A stretch of 6,992 nucleotides of DNA from assembly GCA_913774795.1 (NCBI GenBank), contig CAJYIL010000083.1, positions 1 through 6,992 of the forward strand. The letters run 5' to 3'. Below the pieces are notes generated by a model that was not told the DNA's origin, ran no database searches, and was given only the letters and a program-made list of their open reading frames with translations. This DNA comes from Pseudobdellovibrionaceae bacterium. Lineage in GTDB: Bacteria; Bdellovibrionota; Bdellovibrionia; Bdellovibrionales; JAMPXM01. Below are positions 6,057 through 6,992 of the stretch, one piece after another (position 1 is the stretch's first letter; each line of letters opens with the position of its first letter). The position numbers were made by a program, and so were the translations under genes.

Positions 6057-6792
6057 TCACCGGCGCACGCCCGCCGGAATATACGAGCGGTTGTTCTGCT
6101 CGAGCAGAACCGACGCGAGCCATGACTGCATATCGAAGTCGAGAAACGAGAAGCGCACGCCCGCACCGGGTGCTTCGCCTTCGGCCGCGCGCCAGACAAC
6201 TTGGCCGCGCGCCGGTGAAGTCGAGGCGCGGTTTTCGACGTTGAGTTTGAACTCGATCCAATCGCCGGCTTGGACACCCGCACCGATCGCCGACAGAAGC
6301 TCGTCGTTCGGAATGAAAGCGCCGCCCATGCCAAGGTGATCTTTGCGAACATTGATCGGTGCACGGGCCACTTTGAACGGCTGCGCTTTTTTCTCGAAAA
6401 GAATCGCGCGCGTTGTTGCCGACGTGGCGTCAGAAACCGAAATCGCGTGCGCCGTGAAGAGTTCGACGAGGCGTTCGGCGTCGCAGGGCTTTGCGAACCA
6501 GTCAATCGCGCCGGCCGCCATGGAGTTGCGACGTGCGACCGGATTTTCGGATTGACCGCAGAACGCCACTTGAGCCCCGAACGAACGCGCGCGCTCAATC
6601 AACGACGACATCTCGCTCGATGCCATGGAAATGTGATCGACGACGATGAACTCGGGCTTCCAGGCATCGAGGCCGACCGGCCAGGTCGTGATCGGGAACG
6701 ACGTTTCGAAAGAGGACGCTTCGAATCCTCTCTTCTTTAACTCCGCGACCTGCGAACCCAGACGTTCTCGTCGGAGAAAGGAGGATGGAACG
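6057..6792 (-). CDS. Receiver-like plus PilZ-domain protein, 5' end lost at a sequence junction
   Basis: The first domain reads as a response-regulator receiver lacking its start. Helix 1 is followed by KKRGFEA, then FIVVDHISM with the phospho-acceptor-like Asp at 6636-6638, then AQVAFCGQ, then GAIDWFAKPCD with the conserved Lys at 6489-6491. The usual Ser/Thr after the fourth strand appears to be Gly or Cys. Strand 1 and its acidic pair are missing. The second domain (about 6096-6410) is PilZ-like: VRKDHLGMGGAFIP, a Gly before a WIEFKL strand, RGQVVW, and GAGVRFSFLD. The c-di-GMP motifs are imperfect: DHLGMGG replaces D/N-x-S-x-x-G, and no clean RxxxR precedes it, so nucleotide binding is uncertain. 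The frame stays open to the window edge, with a possible TTG at 6920, but upstream of about 6790 the protein reads as arginine/proline-rich sequence unlike a receiver. The end given here is therefore approximate. Confidence 0.75.
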
Positions 6793-6992
6793 CCGTCCGC
6801 GCGGCTCACCTGGCACCCGGCCACCACCAGCGGCGGCCGCGGATGCCGGTGCCCAACTCGCTCCCCGCCATCGTCGGGCGCGCCGTGCACTGGCTCGGTG
6901 TCGCGAGCGACTACTGGCAAGACGGCGCCTACTGTTGAGTTTGTTATTTCAGCTGTGGCCCCAACGTGTTCCTGGTGATTGCAGTTGCAACG
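6791..6992. other. GC-rich segment of apparently different origin at the window end
   Basis: By hand count GC is 94 of 120 bases (78%) at 6791-6910, against 102 of 180 (57%) at 6601-6780, and about 48% at 6931-6992. The change falls where the receiver domain loses its expected start. A NotI octamer (6833-6840) and an AscI octamer (6877-6884) both occur here, which could be chance in such GC-rich DNA. Several frames are open; one plus-strand frame reads NSLPAIVGRAVHWLG before a TGA at 6936-6938. I cannot assign any frame as a gene. A TTGTTATTTCAG string at 6941-6952 resembles a eukaryotic 3' splice site, which is only suggestive. Confidence 0.55.

Overview
The window looks like chromosomal DNA from a Gram-negative bacterium, about 55-57% GC over most of its length. 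It encodes two clear lipobox lipoproteins, two proteins with type-I signal peptides and one membrane-anchored periplasmic protein. The only housekeeping gene is rpsN, for the long 101-residue S14. The run of unfamiliar secreted proteins and a receiver-PilZ protein would fit Bdellovibrionota or a related deltaproteobacterial-type lineage. That placement is a guess from style, not a phylogenetic result.

Layout, left to right. (1) The 3' end of an unidentified gene (to 209) and rpsN (243-548) lie 33 bp apart, are probably co-transcribed, and end at a strong intrinsic terminator (621-655). (2) A plus-strand gene (685-1596) encodes a single-span membrane-anchored periplasmic protein. It meets a minus-strand gene (1586 to about 3256) tail to tail with an 11-bp overlap of coding sequence. 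(3) That minus gene encodes an exported protein of about 550 residues with a histidine cluster. A region of about 220 bp carrying a sizeable hairpin separates it from a divergent lipoprotein gene (3479-4942) with NlpC/P60 cysteine-peptidase signatures. (4) The peptidase gene converges on a minus-strand group, with a hairpin at 4961-4993 that best fits a terminator for the minus strand. (5) Read in transcription order, the minus group is a 5'-truncated receiver-PilZ protein (to 6057), a small six-cysteine exported protein (6019-5696), and a 178-residue lipoprotein (5564-5028).

Five of the eight protein genes act at or outside the inner membrane, so the shared theme is the envelope: a probable murein-directed NlpC/P60 lipoprotein, other secreted or anchored proteins, and a PilZ-type regulator. 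No pathway can be assigned.

The last 200 bases are anomalous. By hand count, GC jumps from 57% (6601-6780) to 78% (6791-6910), then falls to about 48% (6931-6992). The jump falls where the first beta-strand of the receiver domain should be encoded. This looks like a junction with unrelated DNA, either an assembly or library chimera or a real rearrangement. No tRNA, rRNA, CRISPR array or recognisable insertion sequence was found.
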